This document shows, one piece after another, positions 43,250-52,354 of a stretch of DNA of 64,000 bases. The notes beneath the pieces are model-generated. The model had not been told where the DNA came from. It worked only from the letters and a program-made list of their open reading frames with translations, and ran no database searches. The first letter of the stretch is position 1, and every line of letters begins with the position of its first letter. The position numbers were made by a program, and so were the translations under genes. The stretch covers positions 186,001 to 250,000 of the forward strand of contig NZ_JBHSBI010000014.1 in NCBI RefSeq assembly GCF_042650645.1, in the 5' to 3' direction. This stretch comes from Nonomuraea purpurea (GTDB lineage: Bacteria > Actinomycetota > Actinomycetes > Streptosporangiales > Streptosporangiaceae).

Positions 43250-44149
43250 ATGATGACCTCGGTTTTCTCCAATAGCGCGGTGACCGACGAACGCCGCCGT
43301 GAGCTGCTCTTCCAGGGCGAGGTGTTCGTCTACGCGGCCTCACCGGCCACGAGGGCGCTGATCGGCTTCGCCAGGGAGCTGATCGCCGAGGCGTTCGGCG
43401 CCATGGATCCGGAGACCGCGCAGCACGAAATGCCGGTCGAGGACTTCGCGAAATTACTCGCCGACCTCAAACCCCGTTTCATCCACCATCCCCGGTGCAA
43501 GGAATTATTGCCGGAAGTCATCGAGGAACGCGGCTGCGACCTCGGCGAGACCTACTTCGACGTGCCCAGGCTGCGTACCTCGACCTCCGACGACTACCTG
43601 GTCTCCGGCATCTCCTACGCCTTCCACCCGCACCGCGACTGCTGGTATTCGGCGCCGTTCAGCCAGGTCAACTGGTGGATCCCGGTCTTCGGCGTGGTGC
43701 CGGAGAACGTGATGGCCTTCCACCCGCGCTACTTCGACCGGCCGGTGCGCAACGGCAGCAAGCTCTACGACTACGCCGAGTGGAGCAGGACGAGCCGGCG
43801 CGACGCCGCCGCGCACGTGCGCGGCGACACCCGCGTGCAGCCTCGCCCGGAGGAACCCATCGAGCTGGAGCCGCAGGTCAGGGTGGTGCCGGAGGCGGGC
43901 GGGACGCTCATGTTCTCCGGCGCGCAGCTCCACTCCACCGTGCCGAACACCTCGGGCAGGACCAGGTTCAGCATCGACTTCCGCACCGTGCACATCGGCG
44001 ACATACGCGCCCGCCGCGGCGCCCCGAACGTCGACGCCGAGTGCACCGGCACGACGCTGCGGGACTTCGTGCGCTGTAACGATCTCGCCCCGATGCCCGA
44101 AGATCTCGCGCTGGAGTACGAGGCCGCCGCCCTGGCTGGAGTGAGCTGA
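43250..44149 (+). CDS. 2-Oxoglutarate/Fe(II) dioxygenase-like protein in sugar cassette
   Basis: A 299-residue protein with a jelly-roll oxygenase pattern: the iron ligands are probably HRD in YAFHPHRDCWYSAPFSQVNW and His in FSGAQLHSTVPNTSGRTRFS, whose Arg would bind 2-oxoglutarate. Between them lie FGVVPENVMAFHP and YDYAEWSR. I do not know a characterised homologue. The ATG at 43250 is served by GAGGAGGG six bases upstream; TTG 43247 and ATG 43253 are alternatives. Its stop abuts the C-methyltransferase gene, so the protein may hydroxylate or dehydrogenate the nucleotide sugar or a glycan. Confidence 0.65.
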   Translation: MMTSVFSNSAVTDERRRELLFQGEVFVYAASPATRALIGFARELIAEAFGAMDPETAQHEMPVEDFAKLLADLKPRFIHHPRCKELLPEVIEERGCDLGETYFDVPRLRTSTSDDYLVSGISYAFHPHRDCWYSAPFSQVNWWIPVFGVVPENVMAFHPRYFDRPVRNGSKLYDYAEWSRTSRRDAAAHVRGDTRVQPRPEEPIELEPQVRVVPEAGGTLMFSGAQLHSTVPNTSGRTRFSIDFRTVHIGDIRARRGAPNVDAECTGTTLRDFVRCNDLAPMPEDLALEYEAAALAGVS

Positions 44150-45358
44150 ATGACCACCTGCCGACTGTGCGGCTCCGGTGATCTCGCCGGTGTCGTGGAC
44201 CTCGGCGCGACCCCGCCGTGCGAGCTGTTCCTGACCGCGGACCGGCTCGACGCGCCCGAGCCGACCTACCCGCTGCACCTGCGGGTCTGCACGGAGTGCT
44301 GGCTGGCCCAGGTGCCGCCGCTGATCACGCCGGAGGAGACGTTCACCGAGTACGCCTACTTCTCCTCCTACTCGACCTCCTGGGTCGAGCACGCGCGGCG
44401 GTTCGTGGACGGCGCGGGCCTGCGGCCGGACTCGTTCGTGGTCGAGGTGGCCAGCAACGACGGCTACCTGCTTCAGCACGTGGTCGAGCGGGGCGTGCGC
44501 TGCCTGGGCATCGAGCCGTCCGCCAACGTCGGCGCGGCCGCCAGGGACAAGGGCGTGCCGACGCTGACGGAGTTCCTGTCGCCGGCGGTGGGGCAGCGGG
44601 TGCGGGCCGAGCACGGGCCCGCCGACCTGGTGGTGGCCAACAACGTCTACGCGCACATCCCGGACGTCGTCGGCTTCACCAAGGGGCTGCGGGCGCTGGT
44701 GGCCGACGACGGCCGGGTCTCGATCGAGGTGCAGCACCTGCTGACACTGATGGAGCTCAACCAGTTCGACACGATCTACCACGAGCACTTCCAGTACTAC
44801 ACGGTGGCCTCGGCGCGGCGGGCGCTGGCCGGCGGAGGGCTGCACCTGGTGGACGTGGAGCCGCTGCCGACGCACGGCGGGTCGATCCGCCTGTGGGCGC
44901 AGCCGGAAGAGGCGCCGATGACGCAGCGGGCCCTCGACCTGCTGTCGCGGGAGAAGGCCGCGGGGCTGCACGAGCTCGCGGGCTACCAGGACTTCGCCAG
45001 GCGGGTGGCGCGGGTGCGGCGGGACCTGCTGAGGTTCCTCATCGACGCGGCCGACGCGGGCAAGAGCGTGGTCGGGTACGGGGCCCCTGGCAAGGGCAAC
45101 ACGCTGCTCAACCACTGTGGGATCAGGCCGGACCTGCTGGCGTACACGGTGGATCGCAACCCGTACAAGCACGGCAGGTTCACGCCGGGGGCGCGGATCC
45201 CGATCCACCCGCCGGAGCGCATCGCCGCCGACCGGCCCGACTACGTGCTGGTGCTGCCGTGGAACCTGCGCGAGGAACTGGTGGAGCAGCTCTCGTACGT
45301 CCGTGAGTGGGGTGGCCGGTTGGTCTTCCCGATACCGAGTCTGGAGGTCGTCGCGTGA
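44150..45358 (+). CDS. Nucleotide-sugar C-methyltransferase
   Basis: A 402-residue SAM-dependent methyltransferase of the sugar C-methyltransferase type (TylCIII/NovU/TcaB9-like). The three usual parts are visible: an N-terminal zinc finger (CRLCGSGDL, CTECWLAQVPP), a SAM domain with VVEVASNDGYLLQHV (motif I) and IEVQHLLTLMELNQFDTIYH then EHFQYYT, and a C-terminal Rossmann-like half with VVGYGAPGKGNTLLNHCGI. It would add a branch methyl to a 4-keto sugar. It overlaps the next gene by 4 bp. Confidence 0.92.
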   Translation: MTTCRLCGSGDLAGVVDLGATPPCELFLTADRLDAPEPTYPLHLRVCTECWLAQVPPLITPEETFTEYAYFSSYSTSWVEHARRFVDGAGLRPDSFVVEVASNDGYLLQHVVERGVRCLGIEPSANVGAAARDKGVPTLTEFLSPAVGQRVRAEHGPADLVVANNVYAHIPDVVGFTKGLRALVADDGRVSIEVQHLLTLMELNQFDTIYHEHFQYYTVASARRALAGGGLHLVDVEPLPTHGGSIRLWAQPEEAPMTQRALDLLSREKAAGLHELAGYQDFARRVARVRRDLLRFLIDAADAGKSVVGYGAPGKGNTLLNHCGIRPDLLAYTVDRNPYKHGRFTPGARIPIHPPERIAADRPDYVLVLPWNLREELVEQLSYVREWGGRLVFPIPSLEVVA

Positions 45359-46131
45359 AGGTCGTCCTCTTCTGCGGCGGGCGCGGCACCAGGATGCGCA
45401 GCGACCTGCCGGGCGGGGACATGCCCAAGCCGATGCAGCTCGTCGGCCCGCGTCCGCTGGTATGGCATGTCATGCGCTACTACGCGCACTTCGGGCACAA
45501 GGAGTTCATCCTGTGTCTCGGCTACGGCGCGCAGCACATAAAAGACTTTTTCCTGACTTATCAGGAGACGGGGTCGAATGACTTCATCCTCCGCAACGGG
45601 CAGATCGAACTGCTGTCCACCGACATCTCCGACTGGCAGGTGTCGTTGATCGACACCGGGCTCGACTCCCCGATCGGCGAGCGCTTACGCCGCGTTCGCC
45701 CGCACCTGGGGGACGACGAGATGTTCCTGGCCAACTACGCCGACGTGCTCACCGACGCCCCGCTGCCCCAGATCATCGACCGTTTCACCGGCTCCGACGC
45801 CGGCGCCTCGATGATGGTGGTCCCGCCGACCAACACCTTCCACGTCATCGACGTCAGCGCGGGCGGGCTCGTCGGCGGCATCACCCCGGTCAGCGAGATG
45901 CCGCTCTGGGTCAACGGCGGCTTCTTCGTGCTGCGCCAGGACGTCTTCGACCACATCCCCGAGAACGGCGACCTGGTCGCGGACGGCTGCGCGGAACTGG
46001 CCAAGCGAGGACGGCTGCTGGCCTACCCGCACCGGGGCTACTGGCGGCCGAGCGACACCGTCAACCAGCGCCTTGAGCTGGATCGTTCCTGGGCGAGAGG
46101 CGAGCGGCCCTGGGCGCTGTGGGAAGCATGA
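45355..46131 (+). CDS. Sugar-1-phosphate nucleotidyltransferase (RfbF-like)
   Basis: A 258-residue enzyme of the glucose-1-phosphate cytidylyltransferase group. FCGGRGTRMRSDLPGGDMPK is the nucleotide-binding P-loop, followed by FILCLGYGAQHIKDFFL, MFLANYADVLTD and the late WVNGGFFVLRQDVFD. No CDP-glucose 4,6-dehydratase gene is in the window, so the activated sugar may not be the usual CDP-3,6-dideoxyhexose. GTG start at 45355, overlapping the methyltransferase stop. Confidence 0.88.
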   Translation: MKVVLFCGGRGTRMRSDLPGGDMPKPMQLVGPRPLVWHVMRYYAHFGHKEFILCLGYGAQHIKDFFLTYQETGSNDFILRNGQIELLSTDISDWQVSLIDTGLDSPIGERLRRVRPHLGDDEMFLANYADVLTDAPLPQIIDRFTGSDAGASMMVVPPTNTFHVIDVSAGGLVGGITPVSEMPLWVNGGFFVLRQDVFDHIPENGDLVADGCAELAKRGRLLAYPHRGYWRPSDTVNQRLELDRSWARGERPWALWEA

Positions 46132-46778
46132 TCGGCCTGCGGCCCGCACGGCGGGACACGGTGGTCGCGCTCGGCGCCCACTGCGACGACATCGCGATCG
46201 GCGCGGGAGCGAGCCTGCTGACGCTCTGCCGGGCCCGTCCGGGGCTGCGGGTGGACGCGCTGGTGCTCTCCGGCGGCGGCACCGAGCGCGAGCAGGAGGA
46301 ACGGGCGGCCCTGACGGCGTTCTGCCCGGGAGCGGAGCTCAGCCTCACCCTGCTCAAGATCCCCGACGGACGGCTGCCCGCGCACTGGGACGAGGCCAAG
46401 AACGCCCTGGAGGACCTCCGCAGGCGGGCGGCGAACCCCGACCTGATCTTCGCGCCCTGGCGGGGCGACGCCCACCAGGACCATCGCGGCCTGGCAGAAC
46501 TGGTGCCGACGGTCTGGCGCGACCACCTCACGCTCGGCTACGAGATCGTCAAGTGGGACGGCGACCTCGGCCGCCCCGCGCTCCACCAGCCGCTGTCCGA
46601 GGAGGTCGCCGAGGCCAAGGTGCGGCTGCTGGCGGAGCACTACCCCTCACAGCGGCACCGCCCCTGGTACGACAGGGAGGCCTTCCTCGGGCTCGCCCGC
46701 ATCCGCGGCATCGAGTGCGGCGCCAGGTACGCCGAGGCCTTCCACACCGACAAGCTGACTATCGATCTGGGAGGCTGA
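46128..46778 (+). CDS. PIG-L-family deacetylase
   Basis: A 216-residue zinc deacetylase of the LmbE/PIG-L fold. The metal motif is AHCDDIAIGAG (family pattern A-H-x-D-D) and the distal His is in WRGDAHQDHRGL. Members remove acetyl groups from N-acetylglucosaminyl compounds; here it probably acts on a sugar nucleotide or on the growing glycan. It is coupled to the upstream gene (4-bp overlap) and 2 bp from the TTG of the next. Confidence 0.88.
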   Translation: MIGLRPARRDTVVALGAHCDDIAIGAGASLLTLCRARPGLRVDALVLSGGGTEREQEERAALTAFCPGAELSLTLLKIPDGRLPAHWDEAKNALEDLRRRAANPDLIFAPWRGDAHQDHRGLAELVPTVWRDHLTLGYEIVKWDGDLGRPALHQPLSEEVAEAKVRLLAEHYPSQRHRPWYDREAFLGLARIRGIECGARYAEAFHTDKLTIDLGG

Positions 46779-46780
46779 CC

Positions 46781-47800
46781 TTGCGGATCCTTCTGACCGG
46801 CCACCAGGGCTACCTGGGCAGTGTCATGGCCCCTGTGCTGTCCGCCGCGGGGCACGAGGTGATCGGCCTCGACTCCGGGTTGTTCGCCGACTGCGTGCTC
46901 GGCCCCGAGCCGGACGATCCGCCGGGCCACCGGGTGGACCTGCGGGACGTGCCGGCCGAGGCGCTGCGGGGCATCGACGCCGTCGCCCACCTGGCCGCGT
47001 TGTCGAACGACCCGCTCGGCTCGCTCGCGCCGGAGCTGACCTACGACATCAACCACCACGCCTCGGTGCGCCTGGCCAGGCTCGCCAGGGACGCGGGGGC
47101 GCGCAGGTTCGTCTACGCCTCGACGTGCTCGGTCTACGGCGCCTCCGGCGGCGACGACCTGGTGGACGAGGACGCGCCGCTGCGGCCGGTGACGCCGTAC
47201 GCGGAGTCGAAGGTCAGGGTGGAGGACGACCTGGTGAAGCTGGCCGATGAGGACTTCTCGCCGGTGTTCATGCGCAACGCGACCGCGTTCGGGTTCTCGC
47301 CCAGGCCGAGGGCCGACATCGTGCTGAACAACCTGGTGGGCCACGCCGTGCTGTCGGGCCAGGTGCGCGTGCTGTCCGACGGCACCCCGTGGCGGCCGCT
47401 GGTGCACGCCGAGGACATCGCCGAGGCGTTCCTGCGGGCGATCGAGGCGCCGCGCGAGGCCGTGCACGCCAGGGCGTTCAACGTGGGCGCCGAGCGCAAC
47501 AACGTGACCGTGGCCGACATCGCGCAGGAGGTCGTCGCGGCCGTGCCGGGAGCCGAACTGCTGATCACCGGCGAGACCGGCAGCGACCCGCGCTCCTACC
47601 GGGTGGACTTCGCCAGGATCAGGGCCGCGCTGCCCGGCTACGACGCCGCCTGGACGGTCAAGGCCGGGGCCGACGAGCTCGTGGCGGCGTACCGGACATA
47701 TGGGCTGACCCAGCACGACTTCGAACGGCGCTACACCCGGCTGGCCCGCCTGGCCGACCGGCGCGAGGCCGGCACGGTCGACGCCGGGCTGCGGCCATGA
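46781..47800 (+). CDS. NAD-dependent epimerase/dehydratase (sugar nucleotide)
   Basis: A 339-residue extended short-chain dehydrogenase. NAD binding is by LTGHQGYLGSVMAPVLSAAG at the N-terminus, the catalytic Ser/Thr and Tyr-x3-Lys are in YASTCSVYGASGG and PYAESKVRVEDD. A TTG start is supported by GGGAGG six bases upstream. It may provide the keto-sugar used by the C-methyltransferase, replacing the missing 4,6-dehydratase, or act as a late reductase. Confidence 0.88.
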   Translation: MRILLTGHQGYLGSVMAPVLSAAGHEVIGLDSGLFADCVLGPEPDDPPGHRVDLRDVPAEALRGIDAVAHLAALSNDPLGSLAPELTYDINHHASVRLARLARDAGARRFVYASTCSVYGASGGDDLVDEDAPLRPVTPYAESKVRVEDDLVKLADEDFSPVFMRNATAFGFSPRPRADIVLNNLVGHAVLSGQVRVLSDGTPWRPLVHAEDIAEAFLRAIEAPREAVHARAFNVGAERNNVTVADIAQEVVAAVPGAELLITGETGSDPRSYRVDFARIRAALPGYDAAWTVKAGADELVAAYRTYGLTQHDFERRYTRLARLADRREAGTVDAGLRP

Positions 47801-49059
47801 CGGGTGCGGAGCTGCACGCCCTCGTCGAGCGGCTGTATCCGATCTGCCGCAGCATCACCGGCGACGGCGTGCGCAGGACGCTGGAGATCGTCGGCGAGCA
47901 CCTGCCGCTGACGGTGACCGAGGTGCCGACCGGGACGGAGGTGCTCGACTGGAACGTGCCCAAGGAGTGGAACATCCGCGACGCCTACGTCAAGGACCCC
48001 TCGGGCCGCCGGGTGATCGACTTCCGGGCCTCGAACCTGCACGTCGTGGGCTACAGCGTGCCGGTGTCGGGGACGTACTCGCTGGAGGAGCTGCGGCCGA
48101 GGCTGCACACGCTGCCCGACCAGCCGGACCTGGTCCCGTACCGGACCAGCTACTACGCCGAGACCTGGGGTTTCTGCCTCAGCCAGAACGCGCTCGACGC
48201 CCTGGACGAGGGGCCCTACGAGGTGCTGATCGACTCGACGCTGGCCGACGGCTCGCTGACCTTCGCCGAGCACGTCGTGCCGGGCCGGCTGCCCGACGAG
48301 GTCGTCGTGTCCTGCCACGTGTGCCATCCGTCGCTGGCCAACGACAACCTGGCGGGTATCGCGGTGGCCGTGGCGCTGGCCCGCCGGTTGAAGGAGCCGC
48401 GTTACACCTACCGGTTCCTGTTCATGCCGGGGACGATCGGGGCGATCACCTGGCTGGCGCTCAACAGGGAGCGGGCCCACCTGATCGCGGCCGGGCTGAC
48501 GCTGGCGTGCGCGGGCGATCCGGGGGCGCTGACGTACAAGCGGAGCAGGCGCGGCGACGCGGAAATCGACCGCGCGGTCACGCACGTGCTGCGGGACCGG
48601 CCGCACCAGGTGCTGGACTTCTCGCCGTACGGCTACGACGAGCGGCAGTTCTGCTCGCCGGGGTTCAACCTGCCGTTCGGGAGCCTGACCAGGACGCCGT
48701 ACGCCGGATACCCGGAATATCACACCTCGGGGGACAACCCGGGGTTCGTCACACCGGAGGCCATGGCCGACACCCTCGACGCGCTGACGGAGGTCGTCGA
48801 GGTGCTGGAGGGCAACCGTACCTGTCTCAACCTCAGCCCGTACGGCGAGCCGCAACTCGGCAGGCGCGGACTCTACGAATCTCTCGGCGGCAGGAGTGAC
48901 ACGAAAGCGGCCCAGCTGGCGATGTTATGGGTGTTGAACCTGTCCGACGGGGAGCACAGCCTCCTCGACATCGCCCAGCGGTCGCGGCTGCCGTTCGCCG
49001 CTGTGAAGGGGGCGGCCGACGCGCTGCTCGAAGCCGGACTGGTGAAGGAGAAGGCGTGA
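47797..49059 (+). CDS. DUF4910/DUF2172 aminopeptidase-like protein with C-terminal winged helix
   Basis: A 420-residue protein of the DUF4910 type found in surface-polysaccharide clusters. The N-terminal part starts ELHALVERLYPICRSITGDG and contains a peptidase-M28-like core with VSCHVCHPSLANDNLAG (His and Asp metal residues) and YDERQFCSPGFNLPFGSLTR; EYHTSGDNPGFV follows. The last 85 residues resemble a winged helix (LSDGEHSLLDIAQRSRLPFA). Family members have been suggested to be zinc peptidases or amidases, but the role in sugar modification is not known. It overlaps the preceding stop by 4 bp. Confidence 0.85.
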   Translation: MTGAELHALVERLYPICRSITGDGVRRTLEIVGEHLPLTVTEVPTGTEVLDWNVPKEWNIRDAYVKDPSGRRVIDFRASNLHVVGYSVPVSGTYSLEELRPRLHTLPDQPDLVPYRTSYYAETWGFCLSQNALDALDEGPYEVLIDSTLADGSLTFAEHVVPGRLPDEVVVSCHVCHPSLANDNLAGIAVAVALARRLKEPRYTYRFLFMPGTIGAITWLALNRERAHLIAAGLTLACAGDPGALTYKRSRRGDAEIDRAVTHVLRDRPHQVLDFSPYGYDERQFCSPGFNLPFGSLTRTPYAGYPEYHTSGDNPGFVTPEAMADTLDALTEVVEVLEGNRTCLNLSPYGEPQLGRRGLYESLGGRSDTKAAQLAMLWVLNLSDGEHSLLDIAQRSRLPFAAVKGAADALLEAGLVKEKA

Positions 49060-50027
49060 TGCGGCTCAAAGTCGGAGACGTCGTGGAAGTGCGGGGGCAA
49101 GCCGAGATCCTGGCCACGCTGGACGAGCGCGGCGAGCTTGACGGGCTGCCGTTCATGCCGGAGATGGTGCGCTTCTGCGGGCAGCGGATGACGGTGCACA
49201 AGGTCGCGCACAAGGCGTGCGACACGATCGGCCACGGCCGCATGCGGCGTATGGAACGCGCCGTGCACCTGACCGGGGCCCGCTGCGACGGCGCCGCGCA
49301 CGGGGGCTGCCAGACGGCCTGCTCGTTGTACTGGAAGGACGCCTGGCTCAGGAAGATCACCGAGCCGCCGGTGACCCCGGAGAAGGACCGCAGGCTGCTG
49401 CCGCTGCTGGAGGTCAACACGCACCGGCCGCCGGGGCCCGAGGGCGAGGAGCGCTTCGTCTGTCAGGCCACCGAGCTGCACCGCGCCGCGCCGACGTGCG
49501 TGCCGCTGAAAGACGTCCGCCAGTACGTCACCGACGTGCGCTCCGGCAATGCGGGCACGCTGAAGACGCTGCGCGGCCTGTTCTTCGCCGTCTTCAACCG
49601 CTACCAGTCGATCAGCCGCCGGCTGCTGCCCCGATGGTTGCGGATCAGGGACGGCCTGCACTGGGGCTGGGTGCCCAAGGGCAAGCCGGGCCCGACGCCG
49701 ACGGGGACGCTCGACCTGCAGCCGGGCGAGCTGGTGCGGATCAGGCCCAGGCAGGAGATCGTCGCCACGCTCAACCACGAGCGGCTCAACAGGGGGCTCG
49801 GGTTCGAGGAGGAGATGGCCAGGTACTGCGGCAGGACCGCCAGGGTCGTGGCCCGCGTCGAACGCTGCCTGGACGAGCGCACCGGCGAACTGCTGCAGAT
49901 GAAGAACCCCTGCATCGCCCTGGAGTCGGTGCACTGCGAGGGCGCCTACAGCGTCAACTGCCCGCGCGAGTTCGTCCCGTTCTGGCGGGAGATCTGGCTG
50001 GAGCGCGTCGAAGAGCCTGCCTCCTGA
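49059..50027 (+). CDS. Cys-rich hypothetical protein with internal tandem duplication
   Basis: A 322-residue protein of unknown function. Residues about 3-100 and 224-318 are two copies of one domain: EVRGQAEILATLDERGELDG and MPEMVRFCG in copy 1 align with RIRPRQEIVATLNHERLNRG and EEEMARYCG in copy 2. Each copy has five cysteines in matching order (FCG/YCG, then four more before a WL-E/K end), suggesting a zinc site per copy. The linker has VCQATELHRAAPTCVPLKDV and a basic segment. The ATG shares its A with the DUF4910 stop. Being embedded in the cassette, it probably belongs to the same pathway. Confidence 0.8.
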   Translation: MRLKVGDVVEVRGQAEILATLDERGELDGLPFMPEMVRFCGQRMTVHKVAHKACDTIGHGRMRRMERAVHLTGARCDGAAHGGCQTACSLYWKDAWLRKITEPPVTPEKDRRLLPLLEVNTHRPPGPEGEERFVCQATELHRAAPTCVPLKDVRQYVTDVRSGNAGTLKTLRGLFFAVFNRYQSISRRLLPRWLRIRDGLHWGWVPKGKPGPTPTGTLDLQPGELVRIRPRQEIVATLNHERLNRGLGFEEEMARYCGRTARVVARVERCLDERTGELLQMKNPCIALESVHCEGAYSVNCPREFVPFWREIWLERVEEPAS

Positions 50028-50039
50028 GAAAGGTGCGGG

Positions 50040-51491
50040 ATGGACCGAGTTGAGGACGCCGAGCAGCGGATCGGCTCCGTCGGCAAATTAGCCGGGCGGG
50101 GGCTGCGCTGGGGCCTGCTGGGCAACCTGGCCACGAAGGCGGGCTCCTTCGTGATGGGGCTGATCCTGGCCAGGCTGCTCGCGCCCGGCGACTTCGGCGT
50201 CTACGCCGTCGCGCTGGCGGCCACGGCGTTCGTCATGTCGGTCAAGGACCTCGGCATCATGGTCGCGACCATGCAGTGGCGGGGCAGGCTGGAGGAGATG
50301 GCGCCGACGGCCACGGTGTTGTCGTTCCTGTCGGCCATGGGGCTGTACGCGGTGTTCTGGGCCGGCGCGCCGGCCTTCGCGGCGATGGCCGGCACCCCCC
50401 AGGCCGCGCCCGTGGTCAGGCTGCTGACCGCGGTCATCATCGTCGAGGGGTTCACCGCGGTGCGCTCGGCGACCCTGATCCGCCGCTTCGAGCAGGACAA
50501 ACTGACCCTGGCCATCGGGATCGGGTTCGCCGTCAACGCGGTGGTCGCGATCGTGCTGGCGGTGAACGGCGCGGGCCCGTTCAGCTTCGCCTTCGGGCAG
50601 GTCGCGCAGTCCGTGGTGACCGGCGTGATCGTGTTCTTCGCGGCCCGGCTGCCGGTGCGGCTGGGCCTGGACCGGGCCGTCGCGGTCAAGCTGCTGAAGT
50701 TCGGGCTGCCGTCGGCCGCCGGGATAGGGCTGGAGAGCGTGCTGCTCAACGCCGGCTACATCGTCGTCGGCGATGTGCTCGGGCACGTCCACCTCGGCTT
50801 CTACCTGCTGGCGTTCAACGTGTCGAGCTGGGTGCCCGGGCTGATCGGGCAGGCCGTGCGCAACGTCACCATCCCGGGCTTCTCGCGGCTGGCCGAGCAC
50901 ACCTCCGAGGCGCTGTCGGAGGGCGTGCGCAGGTCGGCGCCGCTGCTGCTGACGGCCATCCTGCCGGTCGCGGTCGTGATGTCCGTGCTCGCGCACCCGC
51001 TCGTCGAGTTCCTCTACGGCGACAAATGGGATCAGTCGGCGGGTGTGCTGCGCTGGCTGGCGGTCGTCATGGTGATCAGGATGCTGCTCTCGCTGGCCCT
51101 CGACATCCTGTCCGCCCAGGGCGACACCAGGGCCACGGTCTGGATGAACCTGGCCTATGGGGTGGCTCTCGTCCCCGCGCTGATCGTGGGCACGAACCTG
51201 CAGGGCATTCGCGGGGCCGCGCTCGGCCAGGTGGTGGCCAGCCTGTTCGTGGCGCTGCCTGTGGCGGCGTACTTCCTGCACCGGGCGGGCGTGCGGCTGG
51301 CGCCGGTGGCGCCCACGCTGGTGCGTCCGCTGCTGGCCGCGCTCGTCGCGGCCGGGGCGACGGCGCTGGTGGACCGGGCGGTCGGCGGCCACGTGCTGCT
51401 GGAACTGCTGCTCGCCGGCGGCGCCGGCCTGATCGTCTACGTCCTGCTGGCCGTGCCACTTCGGCAGTTGAGAAGAAAGGAAGCCCCTTGA
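50040..51491 (+). CDS. Wzx-type polysaccharide flippase (oligosaccharide flippase family)
   Basis: A 483-residue membrane protein with 12-14 helices of the MOP superfamily, the type that moves undecaprenyl-linked repeat units across the membrane. It starts with RGLRWGLLGNLATKAGSFVM then GLILARLLAPGDFGVYAVAL, a common Wzx/TuaB start. The middle has GLPSAAGIGLESVLLNAGYI and a late cytoplasmic loop with YGDKWDQSAGVLRWLA. The ATG at 50040 follows AGAAAGGTG. The stop overlaps the TTG of the next glycosyltransferase. Confidence 0.9.
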   Translation: MDRVEDAEQRIGSVGKLAGRGLRWGLLGNLATKAGSFVMGLILARLLAPGDFGVYAVALAATAFVMSVKDLGIMVATMQWRGRLEEMAPTATVLSFLSAMGLYAVFWAGAPAFAAMAGTPQAAPVVRLLTAVIIVEGFTAVRSATLIRRFEQDKLTLAIGIGFAVNAVVAIVLAVNGAGPFSFAFGQVAQSVVTGVIVFFAARLPVRLGLDRAVAVKLLKFGLPSAAGIGLESVLLNAGYIVVGDVLGHVHLGFYLLAFNVSSWVPGLIGQAVRNVTIPGFSRLAEHTSEALSEGVRRSAPLLLTAILPVAVVMSVLAHPLVEFLYGDKWDQSAGVLRWLAVVMVIRMLLSLALDILSAQGDTRATVWMNLAYGVALVPALIVGTNLQGIRGAALGQVVASLFVALPVAAYFLHRAGVRLAPVAPTLVRPLLAALVAAGATALVDRAVGGHVLLELLLAGGAGLIVYVLLAVPLRQLRRKEAP

Positions 51492-52354
51492 CGCTGGTCT
51501 CGATCGGCCTGCCCACCTACAACGGCGGCGGCCACCTGGAGAAGACCGTGCTGTCGGTGCTGGCCCAGGACCATCGGAACCTGGAGCTGATCATCTCCGA
51601 CAACGCCTCCACGGACGACACCGAGGAGGTCTGCCGCGACCTGGCGGCCTCCGACAGCAGGATCGTCTACCGCCGCCAGCCGGAGAACATCGGCCCCATC
51701 GGCAACTTCACCACGGCGCTCGCGCTGGCCAAGGGGGAGTTCTTCCGCTGGGTCGGCGACGACGACACACTCGAACCGCACTGTATCTCGCGTTCCCTGG
51801 CGGAGTTCGCCGCGGACGAGCGGCTCGTGCTGGTCACCGCGCAGACCGCGTACACGGCCGGCGGCGTCACCGAGACGGGCGCGTACGAGGGTACCGCGCT
51901 GAACTCCGACGACCCCGCCGAGCGCTTCGCCGAGATGCTCCGCCTGCTCACCGAGAGCTACGTCCTCATGGACCCCCTCTACGGCGTGCACCGCACCGAG
52001 GTCGCCAGGGCCGTCCCGCGCCCGGTCCTGGTGCGCGAGGACGAGATCGCCGCGGCCCGGCACGCCCTGGCGGGACCGTGGGCCCACGTGCCCGAGGTGC
52101 TCTCGCACCGCACCTGGGCGGGCGCGAACCCGGTGAAGATGAGCGGCAAGCTGTCGCTGCCTGCCTGGCGGGGCTACTTCGCCACGCTCATCCAGGTCCG
52201 CGTCCTGCTCGCCATCCTCGACGAGGCCGGCCTCACACCCGACCAGCGGCGGCGGGCGCGCACGGCGGTTCTCAAACTGTATCTCGCCCGCCAGCGCCGC
52301 CTGGCGGCCAGAGGCGGGAGGAAGATCGCCCGCCTCGCCCGCCTGCCCCATTGA
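51488..52354 (+). CDS. Family 2 glycosyltransferase
   Basis: A 288-residue GT-A glycosyltransferase. VSIGLPTYNGGGHLEKTVLS, IISDNASTDDTEEVCRDLA and WVGDDDTLEPHCI (DxD metal motif) are typical of the GT2 family. The TTG start at 51488 has AAGGAAG six bases upstream and overlaps the flippase stop. The C-terminal part is basic (RQRRLAARGGRKIARLARL), perhaps for membrane association. Acceptor and donor are unknown. It abuts the convergent oxygenase gene with no gap. Confidence 0.9.
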   Translation: MTLVSIGLPTYNGGGHLEKTVLSVLAQDHRNLELIISDNASTDDTEEVCRDLAASDSRIVYRRQPENIGPIGNFTTALALAKGEFFRWVGDDDTLEPHCISRSLAEFAADERLVLVTAQTAYTAGGVTETGAYEGTALNSDDPAERFAEMLRLLTESYVLMDPLYGVHRTEVARAVPRPVLVREDEIAAARHALAGPWAHVPEVLSHRTWAGANPVKMSGKLSLPAWRGYFATLIQVRVLLAILDEAGLTPDQRRRARTAVLKLYLARQRRLAARGGRKIARLARLPH

